From Gammaproteobacteria bacterium (lineage in GTDB: Bacteria; Pseudomonadota; Gammaproteobacteria; Pseudomonadales; UBA5518), in contig JADKDK010000004.1 in the NCBI GenBank assembly GCA_016718385.1, positions 682,001-746,000 of the forward strand: DNA of 64,000 nt. Direction: 5' to 3'. A program made the translations under genes and the position numbers. Positions 34,960 through 44,447 of this stretch are shown here, in pieces. Every line of letters begins with the position of its first letter. Within the stretch, counting starts at the first letter, position 1. A model generated the notes under the pieces. That model was not told the DNA's origin. It did not search any database and saw only the letters and a list, made by a program, of their open reading frames with translations.

Positions 34960-36780
34960 GTGAGCGGCAGGGTTTTCCCGGGCAGTTGTTCGCGACGCGT
35001 TGCACGGCTGCTGGTCGCGGCCTGTCTCGTGGCAGGCTGCGGCGAGACGCTGCAGACATTCGATCCCGTCGCCGCGAATCGCATCATCGGCGACGCCGAC
35101 CGGCAGGCCAACGCCGAGCGATGGAACGCGACGTTCGAAATGCCACCGCACGCCGCGTACGGCTGGTCGGGTGGTGATGCCGCGATTTCGCTGGCGCTGC
35201 CATATTGCCCTGAATGTCCTGCCGGGAGCCGCTATCGCCGGCTGTGGCTGTTCGGCGATTCCGCCTTCAGCAGCGTCGATGAGGAAGGGTTTCGCGTGAG
35301 GGCCAATGGCGAGCGCGGCGCCGATTACACGTTCGGCAATGTTGCCGCGATCACCGCGCACGATCGGCCCACGGCCTCGGCCGCGAACGACGTCATGTTC
35401 GACTACGGAGCGCGGGGCTTCAGTTCGGATTCGTGGATGCCGCTCCTGCTCGATCCCCGAACGCTGCCCGACATGGACGACCTGCGTATCGCTGCCGTGG
35501 GTTACGCGGACCTCGGGTTCACCCGCGCGCCGCAGCCGGTGGCTGGCGTTTACTCGCTGGCGGAACTCGCGCCCGAGGACCTGCGTTCCGACCTGGTGGC
35601 GGTACACGAATATTACGACCCTGCCATTCGCGCCAGTGACTACACCACGCCCGATGTGGCGGGGCGCGGATTGCCGGGTACCTACGAGTATCGGCGCGTG
35701 GCGTTCTACGTCCATCGCTCGCCGCAGCAAGGCACCGTGCCGCTCTATCGTTATCGTTCCGCCGCGCATGGCGACGTCGTGCTGAGCACGTCCGCCCGTG
35801 CGCCGGTTGGCGCGGGATCTGGCGCCGGCCGGTTGCTCGGCCACGTCTACGCGCCAGGATCCGCGCCAGGGAACGTGCATGCGCTGGTGGAATATTCGCG
35901 CGTCGCGACCGCGCATCACGCTACGCAGCATGCCTACACCACCCGCCCCAACGATGCTGGCAAGGACATCCTGATGTGGCCCAATCGCGGGCTGGTGATC
36001 GGCAATGACCTGGTCCAGGTCTTTTCGCCGGTCACGCCGCTGGACCTGGCGGGCATGGTGCCGTGGGACGACATCGACAGGAATGTCGTCAGCATCGTTC
36101 GCGGTGTGGATCGGCCGTACACGCAGTGGGGCAAGACCCCGCAGGGCGACTGGCTGGTACCGCCGCGGCAGTTCGCGTTGGTGCACTCCGATGCGCGCAC
36201 CAGTTGGGGCCTCTTCCTGCTGAAGGACGAGCACGTCGCGCGCAACCGCCACGTCTACGTCTACGGCAGGCGAGAGGGCAAGCTGGTGGTCGCGCGGGTC
36301 GCGTGCCGCGACGCCGATGATTTCATGCGCTTCGAAAACTGGCGTTTCTACCGTGACGGGCAGTGGGTCGAGTCGCAGGAAGATGCCACGCCGATCGCCG
36401 ACTACGCGGCGACGGATTTCTCCATCCACGAAAGCCCTGCCGGTCATTTCGTGCTGATCCAGTCGCCGCCCGGCCTCGTGCCTGCGATCTCCGTTGCCGT
36501 CGCGTCATCGCCGACAGGTCCGTTTCGCGCTGGCCCCGGCGTCTACCTGTCGGGTTATCGCAACGAAGCCGATCGCCATCGGCGCTACAGCTACTACGCC
36601 GTCAGCGCCCATGGCGGGCTTTCGGCTGGCGGAGACCCGGGTGGCCTGCTCATCTCGTACGTGCGCTCCTGTGCCTTCAGCGTGGATGCCGCCTGCACGG
36701 GCAAGGATGCCGATGAGAACCGGGCGGATGTCTATGTGCCGCGCTTCATCGATCTGCCATGGCGCATGATCGATCCCTGA
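34960..36780 (+). CDS. Large lipoprotein of unknown function (DUF4185-like propeller features)
   Basis: A 606-residue predicted lipoprotein. The lipobox LVAGC places the acylated cysteine at residue 27 when GTG at 34960 is the start (GGGAGA upstream); GTG at 34936 is an alternative. The mature part contains LWLFGDSAF, typical of DUF4185/DUF5005-type propellers found with glycosidases, and at about 220-340 an insert with PLYRYRSAAHGDVVLST, resembling DUF5648 repeats. I cannot assign an activity. The gene converges with the family 3 glycosidase and their coding regions overlap by 35 bp; a role in glycan handling is possible (inference). Confidence 0.65.
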   Translation: MSGRVFPGSCSRRVARLLVAACLVAGCGETLQTFDPVAANRIIGDADRQANAERWNATFEMPPHAAYGWSGGDAAISLALPYCPECPAGSRYRRLWLFGDSAFSSVDEEGFRVRANGERGADYTFGNVAAITAHDRPTASAANDVMFDYGARGFSSDSWMPLLLDPRTLPDMDDLRIAAVGYADLGFTRAPQPVAGVYSLAELAPEDLRSDLVAVHEYYDPAIRASDYTTPDVAGRGLPGTYEYRRVAFYVHRSPQQGTVPLYRYRSAAHGDVVLSTSARAPVGAGSGAGRLLGHVYAPGSAPGNVHALVEYSRVATAHHATQHAYTTRPNDAGKDILMWPNRGLVIGNDLVQVFSPVTPLDLAGMVPWDDIDRNVVSIVRGVDRPYTQWGKTPQGDWLVPPRQFALVHSDARTSWGLFLLKDEHVARNRHVYVYGRREGKLVVARVACRDADDFMRFENWRFYRDGQWVESQEDATPIADYAATDFSIHESPAGHFVLIQSPPGLVPAISVAVASSPTGPFRAGPGVYLSGYRNEADRHRRYSYYAVSAHGGLSAGGDPGGLLISYVRSCAFSVDAACTGKDADENRADVYVPRFIDLPWRMIDP

Positions 36781-39145
36781 CGACGGTAGGTTTGCCGCGT
36801 ATCGCCCGGATCCACTGGCCGTTGAGGGCCGCGATGATCCGGTCGAGCATCGCCGGCGTCAGTCCGGGTCCCATGCCGGCGAGTCCGCGCAGCGGCATGC
36901 TGGCCACGACGCTTTCCATGAGCTCGCGCAGGGATCCGTCGTCGTCGCCCGGGATCATCCTGTCCATCTGGCGGCGCATCAGCGCGGCCAGCACCCGGCC
37001 GAGTCGGCTCGCCGACAGCTCGGTCACGGTGGACGTGCGGCTGAAGGGTCGGGGACCCTCGGCTGCCGGGATCGGTCGTCCCAGCAGCGCCGCGAACCCG
37101 GTGTCTGAGGCGATCGGGCCGGCCAGCGGCGCACACGGCGTGATGGTGTCGGTCGACTCGACATCGATCATCACCCGGTCGTGGATCTCGACGCTCGAGG
37201 TCCCCGCGAGCAGCTCATACTGGCCGCCTGCCACCACCCAGCGGCCCGCGGTGCTGTCCCACAGCGCGAACACGCGCGGTTCCAGCACGACATCGAGCTG
37301 CGTTGTCTCCCCGGCCTTCAGCTGTAACCGGGCGAAACCGGCCAGTTCCCTGTCGGGGCGCGGCAGCACCGATGCGACGGCCCGCAGGTAGATCTGGACC
37401 ACGGTAGTCCCCGCTCGCGCGCCCGTGTTGGTGACGGTGAGCGTCGCGGTGCGGACGGTGCCTTCGCCGCGAACCCGGAGAGCGCCGAGGGACCACGTCG
37501 TGTATCCGAGACCGTGCCCGAACGGGAACCGGGCCGGCACCCCGAAAGTGTCGTGGAAGCGGTAGCCGATCCACTGGCATTCGCGGTACTGCACCTGGCG
37601 CGGCAGTCCGGGAAAGTTTGCGTCGGCGGGCAGCCCGGATGTCGCGACGGGCAGGCTCTCGGCCAGCCGCCCACCGGGTTCGGCCTTGCCGAGCAGCACC
37701 TCGGCCAGTGCCGAGCCCGCGGCCTGGCCGCCGAGGTAGGATTCGACCAGGGCCGCCGGCAGCCCGGCCCAGTCCAGCTCGAGGCTGCCCCCGTTCATCA
37801 GGACCACGACCGTGCGCGGATTGGCGCGGCAGACGCTGGCGACGAGCTCGTCCATGGCGCGCGGGAGCCGCGCGGTGGGCCGGTCCCGGGTCTCGGTCTC
37901 CAGGCGCGGCGGGGTGCCCACGACGAGCACGACGCGCCGGGCCGCGGTGGCAACGGCCACGGCCTGCGCCAGCAGTTGCGCGGTGGTCTCGCCCGTTGCC
38001 GGGTCGTACGCCGGGGCGTAGGGCAGCTCGACGCCCAGGGCATCGCGCAGCGTGTCCAGCCGCGCGGGGTTCACCCGCGACGAGCCGGCGCCCTGGTATC
38101 GGGGCTCGACGGCGAATGCCCCGATCAGCGCGACGCCTGCGGTGTCGCCCAATGGCAGGAGCCCGTCGTTGCTGAGCAGCACGGTTCCGGCGACAGCGGC
38201 GCGGCGCGCCAGGGCGTGATGGGCGTCGAAATCCACCGGCTCCACCGTGCGCTCGCGCAGGGCATCTGCGCGCAGCGCCAGCGCGACCACCCGGGTGGCC
38301 GAGGCGCGCAGGTCCGCCTCGGCGAGAGCCCCCGATTCGAGCGCCGCGACGATTTCCGGGGTGAATGCGCCGCCGTTGCCCGGCATCTCCAGGTCCATCC
38401 CGGCCCGCAGCGCGGCGACGCGGTCATTGGTGCCTCCCCAGTCGGAGACGACCAGGCCGTCGAACCCCCATTCACCGCGCAGCACGTCGCGCAGCAGCCA
38501 CGAGTTGTCGCTGCACCAGGTCCCGTTGATGCGGTTGTACGCGGTCATCATGGCCGCCGGCCGGCTGCGTTCGACCACGATCTCGAAGCCGCGCAGGTAG
38601 TACTCGCGCAGCGTGCGCTCGTCGATCAGCGCATCGACGATCATGCGCGAGCTCTCCTGGTTGTTGGCCGCGAAGTGCTTCGTGCAGGCCCCGACCCCCT
38701 CGCTCTGGATGCCATTGACGATGGCGGCAGCGAGGTATCCCGCCAGCACTGGATCCTCCGAGAAGTACTCGAAGTTGCGCCCGCCGCGCGGGTGGCGCTT
38801 CATGTTCAGCCCCGGGCCCAGCAGCATCGCCACGTCCTCGGCACGACATTCGCGCCCTAGCGCGCGCCCAACCTCGTGCAACAGCTCCACGTCCCAGCTC
38901 GAGGCGAGCACGGTCGCAACGGGGAAGCACGTGGCGGGCACGGAGTTGGCGAGCCCGAGATGATCGGAGTCGCCCACCTGCTTGCGCAACCCGTGGGGAC
39001 CGTCGGTCATCGTCGCCGACGTCACCAGGCCGGGCAGGTCACGGGTGCGGTACATGTCGCGGCCGCCGACCAGCGCGATGCACTGCGCGGCAGTGAGCCC
39101 GGCGACGATCGCGGCGGCGCGCGTGGTCAGGGGGTCGTCGTACAT
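36746..39145 (-). CDS. Glycoside hydrolase family 3 beta-glycosidase
   Basis: A 799-residue enzyme. The N-terminal GH3 barrel shows TDGPHGLRKQ, GPGLNMKRHPRGGRNFEYFS, the substrate-binding KHF motif (ACTKHFAANNQE) and the nucleophile D235 in LVVSDWGGTN. The second domain contains LLSNDGLLPL, and a fibronectin III-like domain lies at about 560-650 (VTNTGARAGTTVVQIYL). The C-terminal 130 residues resemble no domain I know; some GH3 enzymes carry such helical tails. No signal peptide, so it probably acts on imported oligosaccharides. Specificity (glucoside, xyloside) is open. It overlaps the convergent lipoprotein gene by 35 bp. Confidence 0.9.
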   Translation of the reverse strand: MYDDPLTTRAAAIVAGLTAAQCIALVGGRDMYRTRDLPGLVTSATMTDGPHGLRKQVGDSDHLGLANSVPATCFPVATVLASSWDVELLHEVGRALGRECRAEDVAMLLGPGLNMKRHPRGGRNFEYFSEDPVLAGYLAAAIVNGIQSEGVGACTKHFAANNQESSRMIVDALIDERTLREYYLRGFEIVVERSRPAAMMTAYNRINGTWCSDNSWLLRDVLRGEWGFDGLVVSDWGGTNDRVAALRAGMDLEMPGNGGAFTPEIVAALESGALAEADLRASATRVVALALRADALRERTVEPVDFDAHHALARRAAVAGTVLLSNDGLLPLGDTAGVALIGAFAVEPRYQGAGSSRVNPARLDTLRDALGVELPYAPAYDPATGETTAQLLAQAVAVATAARRVVLVVGTPPRLETETRDRPTARLPRAMDELVASVCRANPRTVVVLMNGGSLELDWAGLPAALVESYLGGQAAGSALAEVLLGKAEPGGRLAESLPVATSGLPADANFPGLPRQVQYRECQWIGYRFHDTFGVPARFPFGHGLGYTTWSLGALRVRGEGTVRTATLTVTNTGARAGTTVVQIYLRAVASVLPRPDRELAGFARLQLKAGETTQLDVVLEPRVFALWDSTAGRWVVAGGQYELLAGTSSVEIHDRVMIDVESTDTITPCAPLAGPIASDTGFAALLGRPIPAAEGPRPFSRTSTVTELSASRLGRVLAALMRRQMDRMIPGDDDGSLRELMESVVASMPLRGLAGMGPGLTPAMLDRIIAALNGQWIRAIRGKPTVVRDRSCAMADR

Positions 39146-39352
39146 TCGGCTGATCTCTCCGGATCAACGTTATCATTGCAAAAATAACACGCGCCCGTCC
39201 GTCGCTGGCGAATCGGACGGAGTTTTCTGTGCCAGCGGATGCGTGAGGCCGTGTGCCTGCATGTGTGTCATGCAATTGCGGTTTGTGCGTGCTACCGTTG
39301 GTGCGCCGCCTCGAAGCAGGCGCAGACAGCAATATTGCGCGAGAACTTCCGG

Positions 39353-39970
39353 ATGTCCCTGCTGAATCCCGTGCCGCCACTGGCCGCCCTGTTCGTCACC
39401 CTGGTGCTCGCCGCTCAGGCCTCGTGCGTTCACGCCACGACGATCGTCCAGCGCGACATCCGCGAAGTCGCCGAGGGGGCCACGCTGGTCGTCGAGGGCA
39501 CGGTCACCGCGGTCGAGTCGGCGCCGGTGATGCAGGGCAGGGCGATTGCCAGCACGGTGACGATAGCGATCGAAGAGGTGCTCAAGGGCAGCTGGAGCGC
39601 GGACCGCATCGATCTGCAATATCTCGGTGGCAGCCACGACGGCCGCAGCATGAGCGTCGGCGAGATGGAAATACCCGCGGTGGGTGAGCACGGCATCTAT
39701 TTCATCCGCGATCCGCGCAGGCAGTTCGTGCATCCCTTGAAGGGCTGGGAGCAGGGGCACTTCATCGTCGTCAAGGACGGCCCGCACGGCGAGGAAACGG
39801 TCCGGGCGGGCAACGGCAAGGCGGTGGTCGGCTTGCCTGCAGACGCTGCACCGCCGGCGCAGGACCAGGTGATCGGCAAGCGTGTCGCCGCGGGACTGCG
39901 TACCGCGGACGGCCCGGATGAACAAGCCCTGTCGGCGGCGGCGTTCCGCGACTGGATCAGGAGCCGATGA
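39353..39970 (+). CDS. Exported protein of unknown function upstream of matrixin
   Basis: A 205-residue protein with a signal peptide (PPLAALFVTLVLAAQASCVH) and a beta-rich mature part (ATLVVEGTVTAVESAPVMQG, STVTIAIEEVLKGSWS, GEHGIYFIRDP). Similar arrangements, a small OB-like domain with G-x-V-x-x-x-E and V-x-E-V-L-K-G, are found beside secreted matrixins in other proteobacteria and myxobacteria. I do not know its role; a partner or inhibitor of the protease is a guess. ATG at 39353 was chosen. The matrixin gene starts 19 nt after its stop, so they are likely an operon. Confidence 0.68.
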   Translation: MSLLNPVPPLAALFVTLVLAAQASCVHATTIVQRDIREVAEGATLVVEGTVTAVESAPVMQGRAIASTVTIAIEEVLKGSWSADRIDLQYLGGSHDGRSMSVGEMEIPAVGEHGIYFIRDPRRQFVHPLKGWEQGHFIVVKDGPHGEETVRAGNGKAVVGLPADAAPPAQDQVIGKRVAAGLRTADGPDEQALSAAAFRDWIRSR

Positions 39971-39989
39971 GGCCGGGGAGAGCAGCACG

Positions 39990-41114
39990 GTGAGGCAGCA
40001 TGCACTGGTCATCGCGTTGGGCGCGGCGTTGTGCGCCCCGCCCGGCGCGGATGCTTACGAGATCGGGTTTCCCTACCACGGCCCGGTCATCGACATGCAC
40101 GTCGATATCGCGGGCAGCAGCCCGTCCGGGACGCGCTGGAATGCCGCGTTTTCCGAGGCGGCGCGCAGATGGAGCAGCGATGCCGATGTTCGAATCGACG
40201 TGGTGAATCGCTATTCCGACCCCTGTGCCGGCGTTGTGCCGCTGACCGTCAACGATCCCCTGAACGGCGTGGCCTTGCGCGACGATCTGTGCGGTTTCGC
40301 CTTCGACGATGACACCCTGGCCGTCACGCTGCGCATGTTCCAGCTGTATTCCGAGGTCACGATGGTCGAGGCGGACATCGTGTTCAACGACAGCGTCGCC
40401 TGGGACGTGTACGACGGGCCGCTGCGCAGCGGCCGGCCGGATTTCCGGCGCGTCGCCACGCACGAGCTCGGACATGTGCTCGGCCTGGAGCACGAAGACG
40501 ACTCGCCCGCGCTGATGAATTCCGCCATCTCGGGCATCTACGCGCCGAACGACGACGACCGCAACGGCGTGTCGGCGTTGTACGGAGCGCTCGCCGCCGG
40601 CGACGGCAACATCGAGCTCATGATCGAGGAGCCGGCGCAGGGATCGGCGGTCGCCGGCGTCGGCAACATCCGCGGCTGGGCGCTCGGGGATTCCAACATC
40701 CTGTCCGTCGAGCTCTACATCGATGGCAGGTTCATCGCCGACATTCCGCACGGCGGCACGCGCAACGACGTCAGGGACGCCTTCCCGGTGCGTCCCGGCT
40801 CGGCCGAGGCCGGCTACTCGATGGCCTTCGCCTGGAGCCTGCTGGCGCCGGGAGTGCACCAGCTGCGTATTCGCGCGATCGATTTCGAGGGCCGCGCGGC
40901 CGAGGCCACCGGCAGCTTCACGGTCGAGGCATTCGGCACCGGGTTCATCGGCGACCCGGAACAGGTATCGGTCAACGGTGGTGTGGAGAAACTCGACGCG
41001 CGCACGATCCGCCTGAATGGCGTGCGGGCCGATGGCTTGCTCTACGACGTCAAGCTGCAGTGGCAGCCGGCGAGCCAGAAATTCGAGATCGTCGAGATCG
41101 TGCCGGCAGACTGA
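39990..41114 (+). CDS. Exported matrixin-like metalloprotease
   Basis: A 374-residue predicted zinc protease. A signal peptide (LVIALGAALCAPPGADA) precedes a matrixin domain with the extended zinc motif HELGHVLGLEH (H158, E159, H162, H168) and a downstream Met-turn in SPALMNSAIS. The C-terminal part, about 205-305, has an Ig-like domain (GGTRNDVRDAFPVRPGSAEA, LAPGVHQLRIRAIDFEG). GTG at 39990 is the start, with GGGGAG 9 nt upstream; no in-frame ATG precedes the signal peptide. It is exported and could degrade extracellular protein. It is paired with the exported protein at 39353. Confidence 0.85.
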   Translation: MRQHALVIALGAALCAPPGADAYEIGFPYHGPVIDMHVDIAGSSPSGTRWNAAFSEAARRWSSDADVRIDVVNRYSDPCAGVVPLTVNDPLNGVALRDDLCGFAFDDDTLAVTLRMFQLYSEVTMVEADIVFNDSVAWDVYDGPLRSGRPDFRRVATHELGHVLGLEHEDDSPALMNSAISGIYAPNDDDRNGVSALYGALAAGDGNIELMIEEPAQGSAVAGVGNIRGWALGDSNILSVELYIDGRFIADIPHGGTRNDVRDAFPVRPGSAEAGYSMAFAWSLLAPGVHQLRIRAIDFEGRAAEATGSFTVEAFGTGFIGDPEQVSVNGGVEKLDARTIRLNGVRADGLLYDVKLQWQPASQKFEIVEIVPAD

Positions 41115-41139
41115 AGCCGCGGCGACGATTTCGGCGGGC

Positions 41140-42114
41140 TCAATTTTCGGCCTGCTCCGCCGCCAGCCACTCCTGGCGGCGCATCGCCTCGGCGCGCACA
41201 TCCTCGATTTCCTTCAGCACGGCCTCGACGTCGGCAACTCCGGTGGGTTGCGCGAACTCGCCGGTGAGCGGCGTGTCGGGCGTGAGCGTGCCGGCCTCGT
41301 AGTGGGCCCAGATCTCGTTGCCGAAATCGGTGCCGCGCAATTGCGGGGCGAACTGCCCGAGGTAATCGGCCAGGTTCGCGACGTCGCGCTCCAGCATGCG
41401 CTTGGCGTGGTTGTTGCGCGCGGCATCCACGGCCTGCGGCAGGTCGATGATCACCGGGCCATCGTCGTCGACCAGGATGTTGAACTCCGACAGGTCGCCA
41501 TGCACGAGGCCGGCGCACAGCATGCGCACGACCTCCCCGATCAGCGTGCGGTGGAATGCCGCGGCCTGCTCCGGCGCGAGTTCCACCTCGGCCAGGCGCG
41601 GCGCGACATTGCCCTCGCCGTCGGCCACCAGTTCCATCAGCAACACGCCGTCGAAGAAGCCGTAGGGCTTCGGCACGCGCACGCCGGCGGCGGCGAGCTT
41701 GTAGAGCGCGTCCACCTCGGCGCTCTGCCACGCCGATTCCTTTTCCTTGCGCCCGAAACGCGAGCCCTTCTCCATGGCGCGGGCGCGCCGGCTGCTCTTC
41801 ACGCGGCGGCCTTCCTGGTACTCCACCGCCTGGCGGAAGCTGCGCTTGTCGGATTCCTTGTAGATCTTGGCGCAGCGGATTTCCTGGCCGCAGCGCACGA
41901 GATAGACCGTGGCCTCCTTGCCGCTCTTGAGCTGGCGGATGACGTCGTCGACGAGTCCGTCCTCGATGAGGGGTTCGAGGGCGCGCGGAATCTTGATGGT
42001 GGCGATGGTCGTGGCTTCCGGAGTTGCGTACGGCAGGCAGTATACGGACCCGACCGCTCCGCGTACCCGTGAATATGGCGGTCCGGCGCGAGGCGGAAAT
42101 GCCGATTTCGGCAT
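41140..42114 (-). CDS. RIO-type serine protein kinase
   Basis: A 324-residue RIO1-like kinase. The nucleotide-binding parts are SGKEATVYLVRCG and the lysine in AKIYKESDKRSFRQ; the catalytic loop HGDLSEFNILVDDDGP carries the catalytic Asp and Asn, and IIDLPQAVD the metal-binding Asp. RIO kinases act in ribosome maturation in archaea and eukaryotes; the bacterial role is unknown. The N-terminal 40 residues are poorly conserved in appearance, and the only in-frame ATG is at 42114, so a non-ATG start further inside is possible. It overlaps nothing and faces the matrixin gene across 25 bp. Confidence 0.85.
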   Translation of the reverse strand: MPKSAFPPRAGPPYSRVRGAVGSVYCLPYATPEATTIATIKIPRALEPLIEDGLVDDVIRQLKSGKEATVYLVRCGQEIRCAKIYKESDKRSFRQAVEYQEGRRVKSSRRARAMEKGSRFGRKEKESAWQSAEVDALYKLAAAGVRVPKPYGFFDGVLLMELVADGEGNVAPRLAEVELAPEQAAAFHRTLIGEVVRMLCAGLVHGDLSEFNILVDDDGPVIIDLPQAVDAARNNHAKRMLERDVANLADYLGQFAPQLRGTDFGNEIWAHYEAGTLTPDTPLTGEFAQPTGVADVEAVLKEIEDVRAEAMRRQEWLAAEQAEN

Positions 42115-42238
42115 GTGCTCCCCGGGCGCGCGCCGAGTGCTTCGGGCGCGCAGGCTTCAGTATTCGTGCGGCTGATGACATGCTAGGCCACGCGTTCGCC
42201 ACGGCGGCGCCGGCAGACAGAACATCGCGGGGGGCCTA

Positions 42239-43243
42239 ATGACGCACAAGCGCACTATCGTGGACCTGATCGGCAATACGCCTCTGCTGCATCTGCGGCA
42301 GGTGTCGGAACTGACCGGCTGCAACATCTACGGCAAGGCGGAGTTTCTCAATCCGGGCGGCTCGGTCAAGGACCGCACCGCGCTCGGCATCGTGCGCGAC
42401 GCCGAGGCGCGCGGCGTGCTGCGCCCCGGCGGGGTCATCGTCGAGGGCACGGCGGGCAATACCGGCATCGGGCTCACGCTCGTGGCCAACGCGCTCGGTT
42501 ACGAGAGCGTGATCGTGATGCCACAGAGCGCCAGCCAGCAAAAGATCGACCAGCTGGAAATGCTCGGCGCGGAACTGATACTGGTGCCCGCCTGCCCGTA
42601 CAGCAGCCCGGGGCATTACATCCATGTCGCGGAGCGCGTGGCCGAGGGGCGCAGCCACCAGGAAGCCCACGGTGCGGTGTGGGCGCGACAGTTCGACAAC
42701 CCGGCCAATGCCCGCGTGCACTTCGACACCACCGGCGCGGAAATCTGGGCGCAGACCGAGGGCAAGGTCGACGCCTTCATCTGCGCCGTGGGAACCGGCG
42801 GAACGCTCGCGGGCGTGGCGGCGGCGCTGCGCGAACGCAACCCCGCGGTCAGGATCGGCATCGCGGATCCTCACGGTTCCGCGCTGTACAGCTATTTCAC
42901 GACCGGCGAACTCGCCGCGCACGGCGAATCCATTGCCGAGGGCGTGGGTGTGAGCTTCGTGCCCGGCAACCTGCAGGGCACCGCGGTGGATCTTGCCTTC
43001 GCGGTGGACGACGACACCGCGCTGCCGATCGTCTACGGACTGCTGAAGCACGAGGGCGTCAGCGTCGGGCCGTCGTCCGGGATCAACATCGCCGGCGCGG
43101 TGGCGATGGCGCGGGAACTGGGTCCGGGCCACACGATCGTCACCATCCTCTGCGACTCCGGCAGCCGTTATCTCGATCAGCTCTACAACGCGGAGTTCCT
43201 GTGGAGCCGCAAGCTGCCGGTGCCCGACTGGATCGTGGCCTGA
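42239..43243 (+). CDS. Cysteine synthase family PLP enzyme
   Basis: A 334-residue fold-type II PLP enzyme that would condense O-acetylserine or a similar donor with sulfide. The PLP lysine is K44 in NPGGSVKDRTA, the phosphate-binding loop is GTGGTLAG and the substrate loop is EGTAGNTGIG; the C-terminal SVGPSSGINIAGAV is also conserved. It is longer than CysK because of an insertion around residues 118-150 (PYSSPGHYIHVAERVAEG), found in a CysK subgroup. Cystathionine beta-synthase activity cannot be excluded. Start at ATG 42239 directly behind a GGGGG stretch. Confidence 0.88.
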   Translation: MTHKRTIVDLIGNTPLLHLRQVSELTGCNIYGKAEFLNPGGSVKDRTALGIVRDAEARGVLRPGGVIVEGTAGNTGIGLTLVANALGYESVIVMPQSASQQKIDQLEMLGAELILVPACPYSSPGHYIHVAERVAEGRSHQEAHGAVWARQFDNPANARVHFDTTGAEIWAQTEGKVDAFICAVGTGGTLAGVAAALRERNPAVRIGIADPHGSALYSYFTTGELAAHGESIAEGVGVSFVPGNLQGTAVDLAFAVDDDTALPIVYGLLKHEGVSVGPSSGINIAGAVAMARELGPGHTIVTILCDSGSRYLDQLYNAEFLWSRKLPVPDWIVA

Positions 43244-43250
43244 GAGCCGC

Positions 43251-44198
43251 TCATCCGGTTGGCGGCATCCCCAGCCCGCGCGCGATCGCCGCGTACATGT
43301 CGGACTGTGCGCGCCGGCTGATCGCCGCGTCGGTGATCAGCGAGGAGCCGTGGAAGGTGCCGGGGTAGGCGTGCAACTCCACCGACACGCCGGCCTGCAG
43401 CAGGCGTTGGGCGTAGTGCAGTCCCTCGTCGCGCAGCGGATCGAATTCCATCACGGTGACGCAGGCCGGCGGCAGGCCTGCGAGATCGCTTGCGCGCGCC
43501 GGCGCCGCATGTGACGGCACGGCGGCGCTGCCGGGCGCCAGTTCGCCCAGGTAGTAGCGCCAGCTGAGTTCCGCTGCCGGCAGGTTCCACAGTGGCGTGT
43601 CGGTGAAGGCGCGCATGCTCGGCGTCTGCAGGCGGTCGTCGAGCTCCGGTATGCCGAGGAACTGGAAGCAGGCCTGCGGGCCGCCGCGGTCGCGGCGCAG
43701 CAGGCACAGTGCCGCCGCGAGCCCGCCGCCCGCGCTCTGGCCGAACACACCGAGGCGCGCGAGATCGATGCCGAGTTCAGCCGCGTTCGCGACGCACCAC
43801 AGGAAGGCCGCCTCGCAATCGTGCAGGCCGGCCGGGTAGGGGTGTTCCGGCGCGAGGCGATAGCCGACGGAGACGAGCACGATGCCGAGCGTGCTCGCGA
43901 GCGCGATGGCATTGCCGTGCTCGGTCTCCAGGCTGCCAACGACGAAACCGCCGCCGTGGATGTACAGCAGCCCCGCCACGGCGCCCTGCTGCGCGAGCGG
44001 CCGGTAAATGCGCACCGGCACGGGGCCGTCCGGTCCCTCGATCCTGCGGCTCTCGATGTGCACGGCGGAGGCATCCGGCGCCGGCATCTGCGCCGACATG
44101 GCCGTGATGGTGGCGCGCGCGACGGCGACGTCGGAGAAGTCGAGCTGTGGCAGGAATGGAACGGCGAGTGCGAGTTCGGGATCGAAGCGGTAGTTCAT
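43251..44198 (-). CDS. HSL-family alpha/beta hydrolase (esterase)
   Basis: A 315-residue esterase of the hormone-sensitive-lipase group. The oxyanion motif HGGGFVVG is at residues 81-88, the nucleophile S155 in GQSAGGGLA, the acid in EFDPLRDEG and the histidine in GTFHGS. It hydrolyses short acyl or aryl esters in the cytoplasm; the natural substrate is unknown. The 3' end is 8 bp from the end of the convergent cysteine synthase gene. It is divergent from the LLM flavoenzyme with about 250 bp between, and may belong with that catabolic set. Confidence 0.87.
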   Translation of the reverse strand: MNYRFDPELALAVPFLPQLDFSDVAVARATITAMSAQMPAPDASAVHIESRRIEGPDGPVPVRIYRPLAQQGAVAGLLYIHGGGFVVGSLETEHGNAIALASTLGIVLVSVGYRLAPEHPYPAGLHDCEAAFLWCVANAAELGIDLARLGVFGQSAGGGLAAALCLLRRDRGGPQACFQFLGIPELDDRLQTPSMRAFTDTPLWNLPAAELSWRYYLGELAPGSAAVPSHAAPARASDLAGLPPACVTVMEFDPLRDEGLHYAQRLLQAGVSVELHAYPGTFHGSSLITDAAISRRAQSDMYAAIARGLGMPPTG

Positions 44199-44447
44199 GT
44201 GTTGCTTCCGTGGTATCAGGTGCTGGATTGCCGCGCAGGATCGCTCGGACCTCGCTCACCGCTTCTCCTGTCATCGTGACCTGCGATCGCCCGACGATGG
44301 CCGGGCAGGCGGCCAAGGGTAACCAGCAGGGCACGGACAATTCAATCCGCCAGCCTCGGTGCATCGGTGAATTGCAAGAGTGCGCGCTGCTGCAGCATCA
44401 TGAAGCGCCGAGGGCTTCCCGCCACGATCCACAGGAGCAACGCGTTC

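Noticed and set aside
39145..39160. Possible right boundary of the tRNA-Ser element (CTCTCCG near the GH3 start)
   Set aside because: Only seven to eight bases match the tRNA 3' end, which is expected by chance.
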